From contig CABQCC010000071.1 of the NCBI GenBank assembly GCA_902462495.1, positions 1 to 7,448 of the forward strand: DNA of 7,448 nt. Direction: 5' to 3'. The first letter of the stretch is position 1; the number at the start of each line of letters is the position of its first letter. Below are positions 1 to 5,774 of this stretch, piece by piece. Below the pieces are notes generated by a model. The model saw nothing but the letters and a program-made list of their open reading frames with translations. It made no database searches and had not been told where the DNA came from. Position numbers and translations under genes: made by a program. Origin of the DNA: an uncultured Eubacterium sp. Its GTDB lineage: Bacteria; Bacillota; Clostridia; Oscillospirales; Acutalibacteraceae.

Positions 1-1
1 T

Positions 2-1621
2 TGTATAGCAAGTATAACCCAGTTCCCGACAAAGTACGACCCTCTCCTCAATCCGGAAAATAACAGACAGCGTCAGCTTCGTGTTCTTAAGAAAATGCTT
101 GAAAAAGGATTTATTTCTCAACAAGAATATGACGAAGCTGTTGCATATAAAATGGTGTTTACTAATTCTCCCGATTATAAGGGCAGTCAAATCAAAAAGT
201 CTGCTTCTGAGAAAAAACAGGCAGAAAAAGTTAATTCTTACTACACCGACTATGTAATCGACCAGGTAATCAACGACCTTCAAAATTCAGGCTACAGCGC
301 TAAGAAAGCAAAGAAACTCATTTACGGCGGCGGATTGAAAATTTATTCTGCTATTGATTTTGATGTTCAAAACGCTATCGAGGATGTATATGAAAATTAT
401 AGAAAGATGCCTGACGAAACAGTACAAGGTGCTTGCGTAATTATGGATTATCACGGCAGAATTCTCGGTATTGTCGGTGGAACAGGCAAGAAAAAGGCAA
501 ACCGTGTGCTTAACCGTGCATGGCAGTCAAAGCGTCAACCGGGTTCTGTTATCAAACCTCTTGCCGTATATGGCCCTGCACTTGAAAAGACTTTGCAGGA
601 CGGCGACACAAATGTTTATTGGTCAACTCCGACTAAGGACGCTCCGCTTACAAAGATTGACGGCAAACCGTGGCCGACAAATGAGGGTGGCTCATATTCG
701 GGTCAAACAATCACAGTTCAAAAGGGTCTTGCTCTTTCAAAGAATACAATTTCCGCAAGAACACTTGACAAAATCGGAACAACTTATTCATATGAATTCC
801 TTACAAATAAGTTCCACCTTTCAACTCTTACCGTTCAGGACTGTGATCTTGCTCCTCTGGCAACAGGCTCAATGACTTATGGTGTAACCGTACTTGAAAT
901 GACAGCCGCTTATCAAGCATTTGGCAATGGCGGTTATTATTACGAGGGCTATAGCTATTATAAAATTGAAGATGCTCAGGGCAATGTTATTCTTGAAAAG
1001 AATCCTGAAAAAGACAAGGAAGTTGCTTTGTCCGAGAATACTTCTTGGGTTATGAACAAGATGCTTCAAACAGTTATGACAGAGGGTACAGGTCGTTCGT
1101 ATAAGATTGACGGTGTTGAGTGTTTCGGTAAAACAGGTACAACAACAGGTTCAAACGACCGTTGGTTCTTTGGCGGTACTCCTGAATATATCGGTGGTGT
1201 TTGGTATGGATACGATAAGAACAAGGAAGTTGTTTATCGTCTTTCCGCAAACCCATCAGGTACAATTTGGAACACCATTATGAAAGAAATCTATGAGAAG
1301 AAGGGAAAGAATGTTAAGAAATTCCCAGAATGTGACGGAATTGTTCACAAGGAATATTCTTCAAACGGACTTATTCGCAGCGGAACAGGCAGATGGGGCT
1401 GGTTTGATGTAAACAACTTGCCAAAAACCGCCTCAAACGATTATTTGAGCGACTATGATTCGGATAATTCATACAGTAGATCATATTCCACAACAAAGCG
1501 CAGGGAAGATTATACCGAAGATAATTCCGATGACGATTCAAATGACGACATCGAAAATCCTGATGAGAATCCCGATGATTCAAAGGATGATGAATCAGGG
1601 GATAATTCAGACGAAAATTAA
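2..1621 (+). CDS. Class A penicillin-binding protein (PBP1A-like), 5' end outside window
   Basis: Bifunctional peptidoglycan synthase acting outside the membrane: the GT51 domain polymerises lipid II glycan and the transpeptidase domain cross-links stem peptides. The frame is open from base 2, giving 539 residues. The first residues (ITQFPTKYDPLLNPE, then a QRQLRVLKKM..G.IS..EY segment) match the end of a GT51 domain, so the ATG at 95 is internal and the true start lies upstream. The transpeptidase domain runs from about residue 141 to 430. Its motifs are SVIK (S182 nucleophile, K185), SKN (246-248) and KTGT (377-380), all intact, so the enzyme should be active and bind beta-lactams. From about residue 479 the protein becomes a low-complexity Asp/Ser/Asn/Glu-rich tail to the stop, expected to lie outside the cell. 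The N-terminal membrane anchor is not in the window. The class assignment is firm; the subtype name is less so. Confidence 0.95.
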   Translation, partial: CIASITQFPTKYDPLLNPENNRQRQLRVLKKMLEKGFISQQEYDEAVAYKMVFTNSPDYKGSQIKKSASEKKQAEKVNSYYTDYVIDQVINDLQNSGYSAKKAKKLIYGGGLKIYSAIDFDVQNAIEDVYENYRKMPDETVQGACVIMDYHGRILGIVGGTGKKKANRVLNRAWQSKRQPGSVIKPLAVYGPALEKTLQDGDTNVYWSTPTKDAPLTKIDGKPWPTNEGGSYSGQTITVQKGLALSKNTISARTLDKIGTTYSYEFLTNKFHLSTLTVQDCDLAPLATGSMTYGVTVLEMTAAYQAFGNGGYYYEGYSYYKIEDAQGNVILEKNPEKDKEVALSENTSWVMNKMLQTVMTEGTGRSYKIDGVECFGKTGTTTGSNDRWFFGGTPEYIGGVWYGYDKNKEVVYRLSANPSGTIWNTIMKEIYEKKGKNVKKFPECDGIVHKEYSSNGLIRSGTGRWGWFDVNNLPKTASNDYLSDYDSDNSYSRSYSTTKRREDYTEDNSDDDSNDDIENPDENPDDSKDDESGDNSDEN

Positions 1622-1628
1622 TATTAAA

Positions 1629-1664
1629 AATAATAGGAAAATCAAATTTGGTTTTCCTATTATT
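1629..1664 (+). terminator. Perfect 13-bp stem-loop between PBP gene and ruvX; weak or bidirectional terminator, or mRNA-processing/stability element
   Basis: Bases 1629-1641 (AATAATAGGAAAA) pair without mismatch with 1652-1664 (TTTTCCTATTATT), leaving a 10-nt loop. Only two pairs are G-C. On the plus strand no T tract follows; the stem ends 3 nt before the ruvX ribosome binding site. On the minus strand the stem is followed by TTTTTAATATT, which fits an intrinsic terminator better, yet no minus-strand gene is seen nearby. The perfect pairing is direct observation; the function is inference. It may partly separate the PBP gene from ruvX, since I find no convincing promoter between them. Confidence 0.45.
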
Positions 1665-1675
1665 AATGAGGAAAT

Positions 1676-2086
1676 ATGAAAATAATGTCGATTGATTACG
1701 GAGATGTCAGAACAGGTGTTGCGATATCTGACATAAGAGGAATTCTTGCATCTCCGCTTTGCGTTATAAAAGAAAGCTATCAACCGAAGCTTGTTGATAA
1801 AATAATAGAACTTATCGGTGAGAATAAAGCTGAAAAAGTTGTTATCGGTCTGCCGAGAAATATGGACGGCACCTACGGTTACCGTTGTGATGAATGCAAA
1901 TCGCTCGGTAATGCAATAGCTGAAAAATCCGATGTTGAAATTGCATTTGAAGATGAACGACTCACAACGGTTATGGCTCATAACATTTTGTCGGATAACA
2001 ATGTTCGTGGTGCAAAGAGAAAACAAACTGTTGACGCTGTGTCGGCGGTTATGATTCTTCAAAGCTATCTTGATAAAAACAAGTAA
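1676..2086 (+). CDS. ruvX: RuvX/YqgF-family putative pre-16S rRNA nuclease / Holliday junction resolvase-like protein
   Basis: Cytoplasmic RNase H-fold nuclease of the RuvX (YqgF) family, linked in other bacteria to 5' maturation of 16S rRNA and originally predicted as a Holliday junction resolvase. The protein is 136 residues, the usual family length. Visible motifs are the N-terminal strand IDYGDVRTGVAISD (D7 as first acidic residue), VIGLPRNMDGT (56-66), EDERLTT (92-98) and a C-terminal DAVSAVMILQSYL helix starting at D120, together supplying the acidic metal-binding set. The ATG at 1676 follows GAGG at 1668-1671 and places the family N terminus correctly. The gene starts 54 bases after the PBP stop, and 40 bases separate it from the next gene, so it probably heads or joins the operon that follows. 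Family identity is clear; whether it acts mainly on rRNA or DNA cannot be read from sequence. Confidence 0.95.
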   Translation: MKIMSIDYGDVRTGVAISDIRGILASPLCVIKESYQPKLVDKIIELIGENKAEKVVIGLPRNMDGTYGYRCDECKSLGNAIAEKSDVEIAFEDERLTTVMAHNILSDNNVRGAKRKQTVDAVSAVMILQSYLDKNK

Positions 2087-2117
2087 TTTTATATAAAGCT
2101 TCGCCGTATTTTTATAT

Positions 2118-2129
2118 GGTGATAGTTTG
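2118..2129 (+). promoter_or_regulatory. Ribosome binding site and TTG start of the M50 protease
   Basis: GGTGAT at 2118-2123 lies three bases before a TTG at 2127. No ATG or GTG in this frame precedes the HELGH active site, and the next in-frame Met is residue 95, after the active site. TTG is therefore the best start. A TTG start usually lowers initiation, which would suit a membrane protease needed in small amounts. Confidence 0.7.
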
Positions 2130-2666
2130 AAATTTAAACTTTTTGATGTAGAATTTGAAGTCAGCTTTTTGTTTTTCGTAATAATATGCACGGCTTTGAT
2201 TGCAAATAATTATGATTTTATTTATGTTTTGCTTTTTTCGTCACTTCACGAATTAGGGCATATTGTTTCACTTTATTTGCTTGGCGGAAAGGCTGACAAA
2301 ATCACAATTTCGTTTTACGGAATCGGATTGAAACACAGTTCCGATTTGCCTGTTTCAAGAGAAATATTGTTCTTGCTTTCGGGCATACTGATAAATTTGC
2401 TTTTTGTTATGTTTAATATAAAGCGAGATATAAACCTTGCATTGCTTGTAATTAACGCTTTGCCGATTTATCCGCTTGATATGGGCAGATGTTTAAAGCT
2501 TGTGCTTGAAAAATATTTTGATTTTAGAATATCGTATTTTTTTATGTATGTTTTGAGTGCAGTCGCTCTTGTACTGTTGGTCGGATATTCTTTTTATTGC
2601 AAAAAGTTTAGTCTGCTGATTATTTCGGCATATTTGGCTTATTGGCTTTTTAGAGGTAATTTATGA
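2127..2666 (+). CDS. M50 (site-2 protease) family intramembrane metalloprotease, SpoIVFB-like
   Basis: Zinc metalloprotease embedded in the membrane, expected to cleave a substrate within or near a membrane span. The 179-residue protein carries HELGH at 41-45 (H41 and H45 zinc ligands, E42 catalytic) and NALPIYPLDMGR at 110-121, the second family motif supplying D118 as third ligand. An SGILIN segment (85-90) sits in the helix between them. Hydrophobic segments at about 12-27, 31-52, 80-97, 102-115, 136-157 and 161-175 give roughly six helices, as in SpoIVFB. There is no PDZ or CBS domain, so this is a minimal form. SpoIVFB matures pro-sigma-K during sporulation in Bacillus, but no SpoIVFA partner is seen here, so that role is only a possibility. 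Its stop overlaps the next start as ATGA (4 bases), which suggests translational coupling. Confidence 0.9.
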   Translation: MKFKLFDVEFEVSFLFFVIICTALIANNYDFIYVLLFSSLHELGHIVSLYLLGGKADKITISFYGIGLKHSSDLPVSREILFLLSGILINLLFVMFNIKRDINLALLVINALPIYPLDMGRCLKLVLEKYFDFRISYFFMYVLSAVALVLLVGYSFYCKKFSLLIISAYLAYWLFRGNL

Positions 2667-4507
2667 TAAAAAAAGAAGTAGAAAAAATATTGCAATATGT
2701 TCAAAAACCTGCAAGATATTCGGGCGGTGAACTCAATAGCGTAATTAAAGACGTAGACAAGGTTGACATTCGCTATGCGTTTTGTTTTCCTGATATATAC
2801 GAAATCGGTATGAGTCACCTTGGAATGAAAATTCTTTACGGACTTGTAAATGAGCGTGACGACGCTTGGTGCGAGAGAGTTTTTGCACCCGATATTGATA
2901 TGGAGGAGCAGATGAGAAAAAACAATGTTCCTCTTTTTGCTCTTGAAAGTGGGGATTATATCAAAGATTTTGATATGATTGGCTTCACTTTGATGTATGA
3001 ACTTTGCTACACTAATGTGCTCAATATGCTTGATTTGGCAGGTGTTCCGCTGTTTTCTAAGGATAGAACCGAACTTGCACCTATTGTTTGCGTCGGCGGT
3101 CCTTGTGCTTGTAATCCTGAACCGATTGCGGATTTTGTTGACATTGTATTTTTGGGTGACGGCGAAGAAAGCACAAATGAAGTTATTGATTTGCTTAAAG
3201 AATGTAAGAAAAACGGTGCGACAAAGCAGGAATTTTTGCTTAAAGCAAGGGATATTACAGGCGTGTATGTTCCGTCATTCTATAAAGACAGCTATAACGA
3301 TGACGGCACTTTAAAAGAACTCGTGCCTATTAATGACGCACCTGAAAAGGTGAAAAAATCTATCGTTTCCGATATGAACAAGTGCTATTATCCAAAGGAA
3401 TTTGTTGTTCCGTTTATCAGCATTGTTCACGACAGAGCGGTTGAGGAAATTTTCAGAGGTTGTATCAGAGGTTGCCGTTTTTGCCAAGCAGGATTTATTT
3501 ATCGACCTATCAGAGAAAAAAGTGTTGAAACAATTAATGCCCAAAGTAAGGCACTTATTGACTCAACAGGATATGATGAACTCTCTCTTTGCTCTCTTTC
3601 AACTTCCGACCATTCACAGGTTAATGAGATGCTCACTTCTCTTATTGATTGGACTGTTAAGGAGAAAATCAATCTTTCGTTACCAAGTCTTCGAGTTGAC
3701 AATTTTTCAGATGAATTGGTTGATAAGCTCAACAAGGTCAGAAAAAGCGGACTCACATTTGCTCCCGAAGCCGGAACTCAAAGACTCCGTGATGTAATCA
3801 ATAAAAATGTCACCGAGGAAGAAGTTATCAAAACTTGTACAAAAGCATTTGATAACGGTTGGACTACCGTTAAATTGTACTTTATGATGGGACTCCCGAC
3901 TGAAACAATGGACGACATTGAGGGCATCGCAAATCTCGGCATGGAAGTTATCCACGCTTTTTATAAGAATCCTAACCGTCAAAAAGGAACAGGACTTCAG
4001 GTGAATATTTCCTGTTCGTCATTTATTCCAAAACCGTTTACTCCGTTCCAATGGGAGCCTGAGGATACTATGGAATCACTTAAGGCTAAGCAGAAGCACT
4101 TGCTTGAATCAATCCCGTCAAAGAAGATAAAGGTTTCTTATCACGAAACCCCTACTTCGCTTCTTGAGGGTGTTCTTGCAAGAGGTGACAGACGACTTTC
4201 CGCAGTTCTTTATTCAGCGTATAAAAAAGGCTGTAAATTTGATTCGTGGGATGAACATTTCAAATTTGACGCTTGGATGGAAGCTTTTGAGGAAAACAAT
4301 CTTGACCCGTATTTTTACACGCACCGCAGAAGAGAGTTCAGCGAGGTGTTGCCTTGGGATCATCTTGACTACGGCATCAGCAGAAAATTCCTTGAAAGAG
4401 AAAATATGAAAGCACACGAAAATAAAACTACACCGCATTGCAGAATTCAATGTGCCGGTTGCGGAGCAAACAGACTGAACGGAGGTCATTGTGATGCGAG
4501 AGGTTAG
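2663..4507 (+). CDS. TIGR03960-family B12-binding-like radical SAM protein
   Basis: A 614-residue cytoplasmic radical SAM enzyme of unknown reaction. The N-terminal part (about 35-180) resembles the B12-binding-like Rossmann domain of this superfamily, with DIYEIGMSHLG and GGPCACNPEPIADF..I.FLGDGE. I see no DxHxxG motif, so base-off cobalamin binding is doubtful. The radical SAM core begins near 255 with FRGCIRGCRFCQAG: C267, C271 and C274 form CxxxCxxC for the 4Fe-4S cluster. EAGTQRLRDVINK (369-381) and KLYFMMGLPTET (404-415) are further core segments. The C terminus holds a second CxxxCxxC (C593, C597, C600) plus C610, a possible extra metal or cluster site. The ATG follows GAGGT at 2653-2657 and overlaps the protease stop by 4 bases. 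The downstream TIGR03936 partner overlaps its end. Those two families are commonly neighbours or fused; their shared substrate is not known to me. Confidence 0.93.
   Translation: MIKKEVEKILQYVQKPARYSGGELNSVIKDVDKVDIRYAFCFPDIYEIGMSHLGMKILYGLVNERDDAWCERVFAPDIDMEEQMRKNNVPLFALESGDYIKDFDMIGFTLMYELCYTNVLNMLDLAGVPLFSKDRTELAPIVCVGGPCACNPEPIADFVDIVFLGDGEESTNEVIDLLKECKKNGATKQEFLLKARDITGVYVPSFYKDSYNDDGTLKELVPINDAPEKVKKSIVSDMNKCYYPKEFVVPFISIVHDRAVEEIFRGCIRGCRFCQAGFIYRPIREKSVETINAQSKALIDSTGYDELSLCSLSTSDHSQVNEMLTSLIDWTVKEKINLSLPSLRVDNFSDELVDKLNKVRKSGLTFAPEAGTQRLRDVINKNVTEEEVIKTCTKAFDNGWTTVKLYFMMGLPTETMDDIEGIANLGMEVIHAFYKNPNRQKGTGLQVNISCSSFIPKPFTPFQWEPEDTMESLKAKQKHLLESIPSKKIKVSYHETPTSLLEGVLARGDRRLSAVLYSAYKKGCKFDSWDEHFKFDAWMEAFEENNLDPYFYTHRRREFSEVLPWDHLDYGISRKFLERENMKAHENKTTPHCRIQCAGCGANRLNGGHCDARG
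4481..4496 (+). promoter_or_regulatory. Ribosome binding site that favours ATG 4494 over GTG 4491
   Basis: GGAGGT at 4481-4486 lies inside the end of the radical SAM gene. It is 4 bases from GTG 4491 and 7 bases from ATG 4494. The second spacing is the more usual one, and ATG is the stronger codon, so the protein most likely begins MREVRLRFSK. Confidence 0.75.
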
Positions 4508-5159
4508 ACTTAGATTTTCAAAAACAGGACAGGCTAAATATATCAGCCACCTTGACACAAACAGAGTGTTTTCTCGTGCACTTGCAAGAGCAAAGATAAA
4601 TTTGTGGTACACTCAGGGCTTTAACCCTCGTCCGTATATGAGCTTTTCGCTCCCACTTTCTCTCGGAGTAGAAAGTTATTGTGAAAATGTGGATTTGCGT
4701 ATTCTTGACGATTTGACCGATGAGGAAATAAAAGAGCGTATGGATAATGCCTTGCCTCTCGGCATCAGAATTGTTGATGTTTACGAGAATTTTATGGATT
4801 GCCACGACATAGTTTATAGCGACTATGTGTATAAGTTTGAATTTAAGGACAATGAAACTGCTCTTAAAAAAATTGTTGCTGTGCTTGAATCAGATGAAAT
4901 CTTGGCTCAGAAAAAGGCAAAACAGGGCAGGAGAAGAATCCTTAAAGAAACCGACATCAAGCAGTTTATAGTAAAATATAATGCTTCGATAAGGGATGAT
5001 AATATTGTATTAAATATAAGACTTCTTGCAGGACCCGATAAAAATCTTAATCCTACATTGTTGTTTGATACCATTATCAGGCTTATTGATATGGATTATG
5101 AGTGGAAAAGCATTGGCAGAATCAGTCTTTTGACAAAAGATTTTAAAGAATATAAATAA
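4494..5159 (+). CDS. TIGR03936-family radical SAM-associated protein (DUF2344)
   Basis: A 221-residue soluble protein of the DUF2344 family, known as a partner of, or C-terminal fusion to, TIGR03960-type radical SAM proteins. The diagnostic N terminus is present: RLRFSKTGQAKYISHLDTNR (residues 5-24), then RALARAKI.L.YTQGFNPRPYMSFSLPLSLGVES at about 28-62. The family biochemistry is not established as far as I know. It could be a substrate- or RNA-binding subunit, but that is inference. The gene begins 14 bases before the radical SAM stop with its ribosome binding site in that coding sequence, so the two are probably made in fixed ratio. In many Clostridia this pair is followed by a ribonuclease G gene and rplU; here the operon ends and the rplS promoter begins 5 bases after the stop. 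No terminator is seen behind it. Confidence 0.9.
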   Translation: MREVRLRFSKTGQAKYISHLDTNRVFSRALARAKINLWYTQGFNPRPYMSFSLPLSLGVESYCENVDLRILDDLTDEEIKERMDNALPLGIRIVDVYENFMDCHDIVYSDYVYKFEFKDNETALKKIVAVLESDEILAQKKAKQGRRRILKETDIKQFIVKYNASIRDDNIVLNIRLLAGPDKNLNPTLLFDTIIRLIDMDYEWKSIGRISLLTKDFKEYK

Positions 5160-5164
5160 AATGC

Positions 5165-5193
5165 TTGCATTTTGTGCAAACATATGGTAATAT
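5165..5193 (+). promoter_or_regulatory. Sigma-A promoter for rplS (TTGCAT-17-TAATAT, extended -10)
   Basis: The -35 TTGCAT is at 5165-5170 and the -10 TAATAT at 5188-5193 with a 17-base spacer. TG at 5185-5186 makes an extended -10. Transcription should start near base 5200, giving a leader of roughly 115 nt. The -35 lies in an inverted repeat, TTGCA (5165-5169) and TGCAA (5175-5179). No terminator separates it from the upstream gene, so read-through may add to expression. Confidence 0.8.
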
Positions 5194-5199
5194 ATATCA

Positions 5200-5300
5200 G
5201 CATTTATCCGTTGCATATCCCTGCAACGCGTAAGATGTAGCGTTTCGCATTTTAGAAGATGGTCCGCTTTCGTATTGATATGAACATCTCATAAATTATA
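5200..5300 (+). ncRNA. Structured 5' leader of rplS, candidate ribosomal protein L19 leader
   Basis: This non-coding stretch between the promoter and the rplS ribosome binding site can fold. CGTTGCA (5209-5215) pairs with TGCAACG (5222-5228) around a 6-nt loop. AGATGT (5233-5238) can pair with ACATCT (5284-5289), enclosing an inner AGCG (5239-5242) to CGCT (5265-5268) pairing. A second AGATG (5257-5261) can compete for the same CATCT (5285-5289). The ACATCT arm ends 11 bases before AAGGAGG, so the fold could affect translation. L19 leaders are known upstream of rplS in low-GC Gram-positives and are thought to mediate autoregulation by L19. The match to that family is inferred from position and foldability; I could not compare it with the family model. 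Confidence 0.65.
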
Positions 5301-5315
5301 AAGGAGGAAAATAAA

Positions 5316-5660
5316 ATGGACGCACTTAAGATTATTGCTCAAGACAACATCAAGGCAGAAGTACCAAAGTTCAACATTGGTGACACAGTAAAGGTTTCTG
5401 TTAACATCCGTGAAGGTCAAAGAGAGAGAATTCAGAACTTTGAGGGTACTGTAATTGCAAAGAGAGGTTCAGGCATTTCTGAAACATTTACAGTTCGCAG
5501 AGTATCATACGGCGTTGGTATTGAGCGTGTATTCCCGGTTCACTCACCTAACGTAGTTGATGTTCAGGTTATCCGTGCCGGTAAGGTTAGAAGAGCTAAG
5601 CTCTATTATCTTCGTGATAGAGTTGGTAAGGCTGCTAAGGTTAAGGAAGCACTTAGATAA
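5316..5660 (+). CDS. rplS: 50S ribosomal protein L19
   Basis: Ribosomal protein bL19, a large-subunit protein at the interface with the 30S subunit. At 114 residues it has the normal length. Clear family segments are KFNIGDTVKV (18-27), EGQRERIQNFEGTVIAKRGSG (33-53), FTVRR (58-62), GVGIERVFPVHSP (66-78) and the basic C-terminal LYYLRDRVGKAAK (96-108). The start ATG follows a strong AAGGAGG at 5301-5307 with 8 bases between, fitting a highly expressed gene. It has its own promoter and leader upstream and an intrinsic terminator directly downstream, so it may be made mostly as a single-gene transcript. Many Clostridia have a signal peptidase gene (lepB) between rplS and rbgA; none is present here. 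Confidence 0.99.
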   Translation: MDALKIIAQDNIKAEVPKFNIGDTVKVSVNIREGQRERIQNFEGTVIAKRGSGISETFTVRRVSYGVGIERVFPVHSPNVVDVQVIRAGKVRRAKLYYLRDRVGKAAKVKEALR

Positions 5661-5671
5661 TAACCAAAAAT

Positions 5672-5713
5672 AGTCGTATCGTAGGTTTGCCTGTGATACG
5701 GCTTGTTTTTTAT
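5672..5713 (+). terminator. Intrinsic terminator after rplS
   Basis: Bases 5672-5685 pair with 5690-5703 over 14 continuous pairs (three are G-T wobbles) around a TTTG tetraloop at 5686-5689. The run TTGTTTTTTATTT at 5703-5715 follows directly, so this is a textbook Rho-independent terminator 11 bases after the rplS stop. The 5' flank CCAAAAATA would give a short T run on the other strand, so weak action in both directions is possible. Confidence 0.92.
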
Positions 5714-5742
5714 TTGAAAATAATTGTGTTTTATTGTATAAT
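5714..5742 (+). promoter_or_regulatory. Sigma-A promoter for rbgA-rnhB-yraN (TTGAAA-17-TATAAT)
   Basis: TTGAAA at 5714-5719 and a perfect TATAAT at 5737-5742 are separated by 17 bases. The -35 shares bases with the end of the rplS terminator T tract. Transcription should start near 5749, leaving a short leader of about 22 nt before the rbgA ATG. The promoter lets the downstream genes be transcribed although rplS transcripts end just before it. Confidence 0.85.
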
Positions 5743-5760
5743 ACATTAAATATATATGGT

Positions 5761-5774
5761 AGGTGAATGATATG
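5761..5774 (+). promoter_or_regulatory. Ribosome binding site deciding the rbgA start
   Basis: AGGTGA at 5761-5766 stands 5 bases before ATG 5772. An in-frame GTG at 5763 lies inside this ribosome binding site and has only TATGG upstream of it, so it is an unlikely start. Starting at ATG 5772 also puts the conserved WFPGHM close to the N terminus, as in the family. Confidence 0.8.

Noticed and set aside
95..97. ATG at 95 as the start of the penicillin-binding protein
   Set aside because: The same frame is open back to base 2 and codes for conserved end-of-GT51 residues, so this Met is internal.
471..875. 134-codon open frame overlapping the penicillin-binding protein on the same strand
   Set aside because: Shadow frame in the transpeptidase domain; Gln/Arg/Leu-rich with no motif, while the overlapping frame carries SxxK and SxN.
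2091..2117. ATATAAA...TTTATAT inverted repeat between ruvX and the protease gene
   Set aside because: Only seven A-T pairs around a 13-nt loop in AT-rich DNA, with no T tract after it; easily expected by chance and too weak for a terminator.
1607..2191. Minus-strand open frame of 194 codons antisense to ruvX
   Set aside because: It is longer than ruvX itself, but ruvX has all family motifs and a placed start. The antisense product is a low-complexity Asn/Phe/Ile/Lys-rich sequence without a known family.
3402..3797. 131-codon plus-strand frame inside the radical SAM gene
   Set aside because: It overlaps the radical SAM core cysteines in another frame and has no ribosome binding site or recognisable motif.
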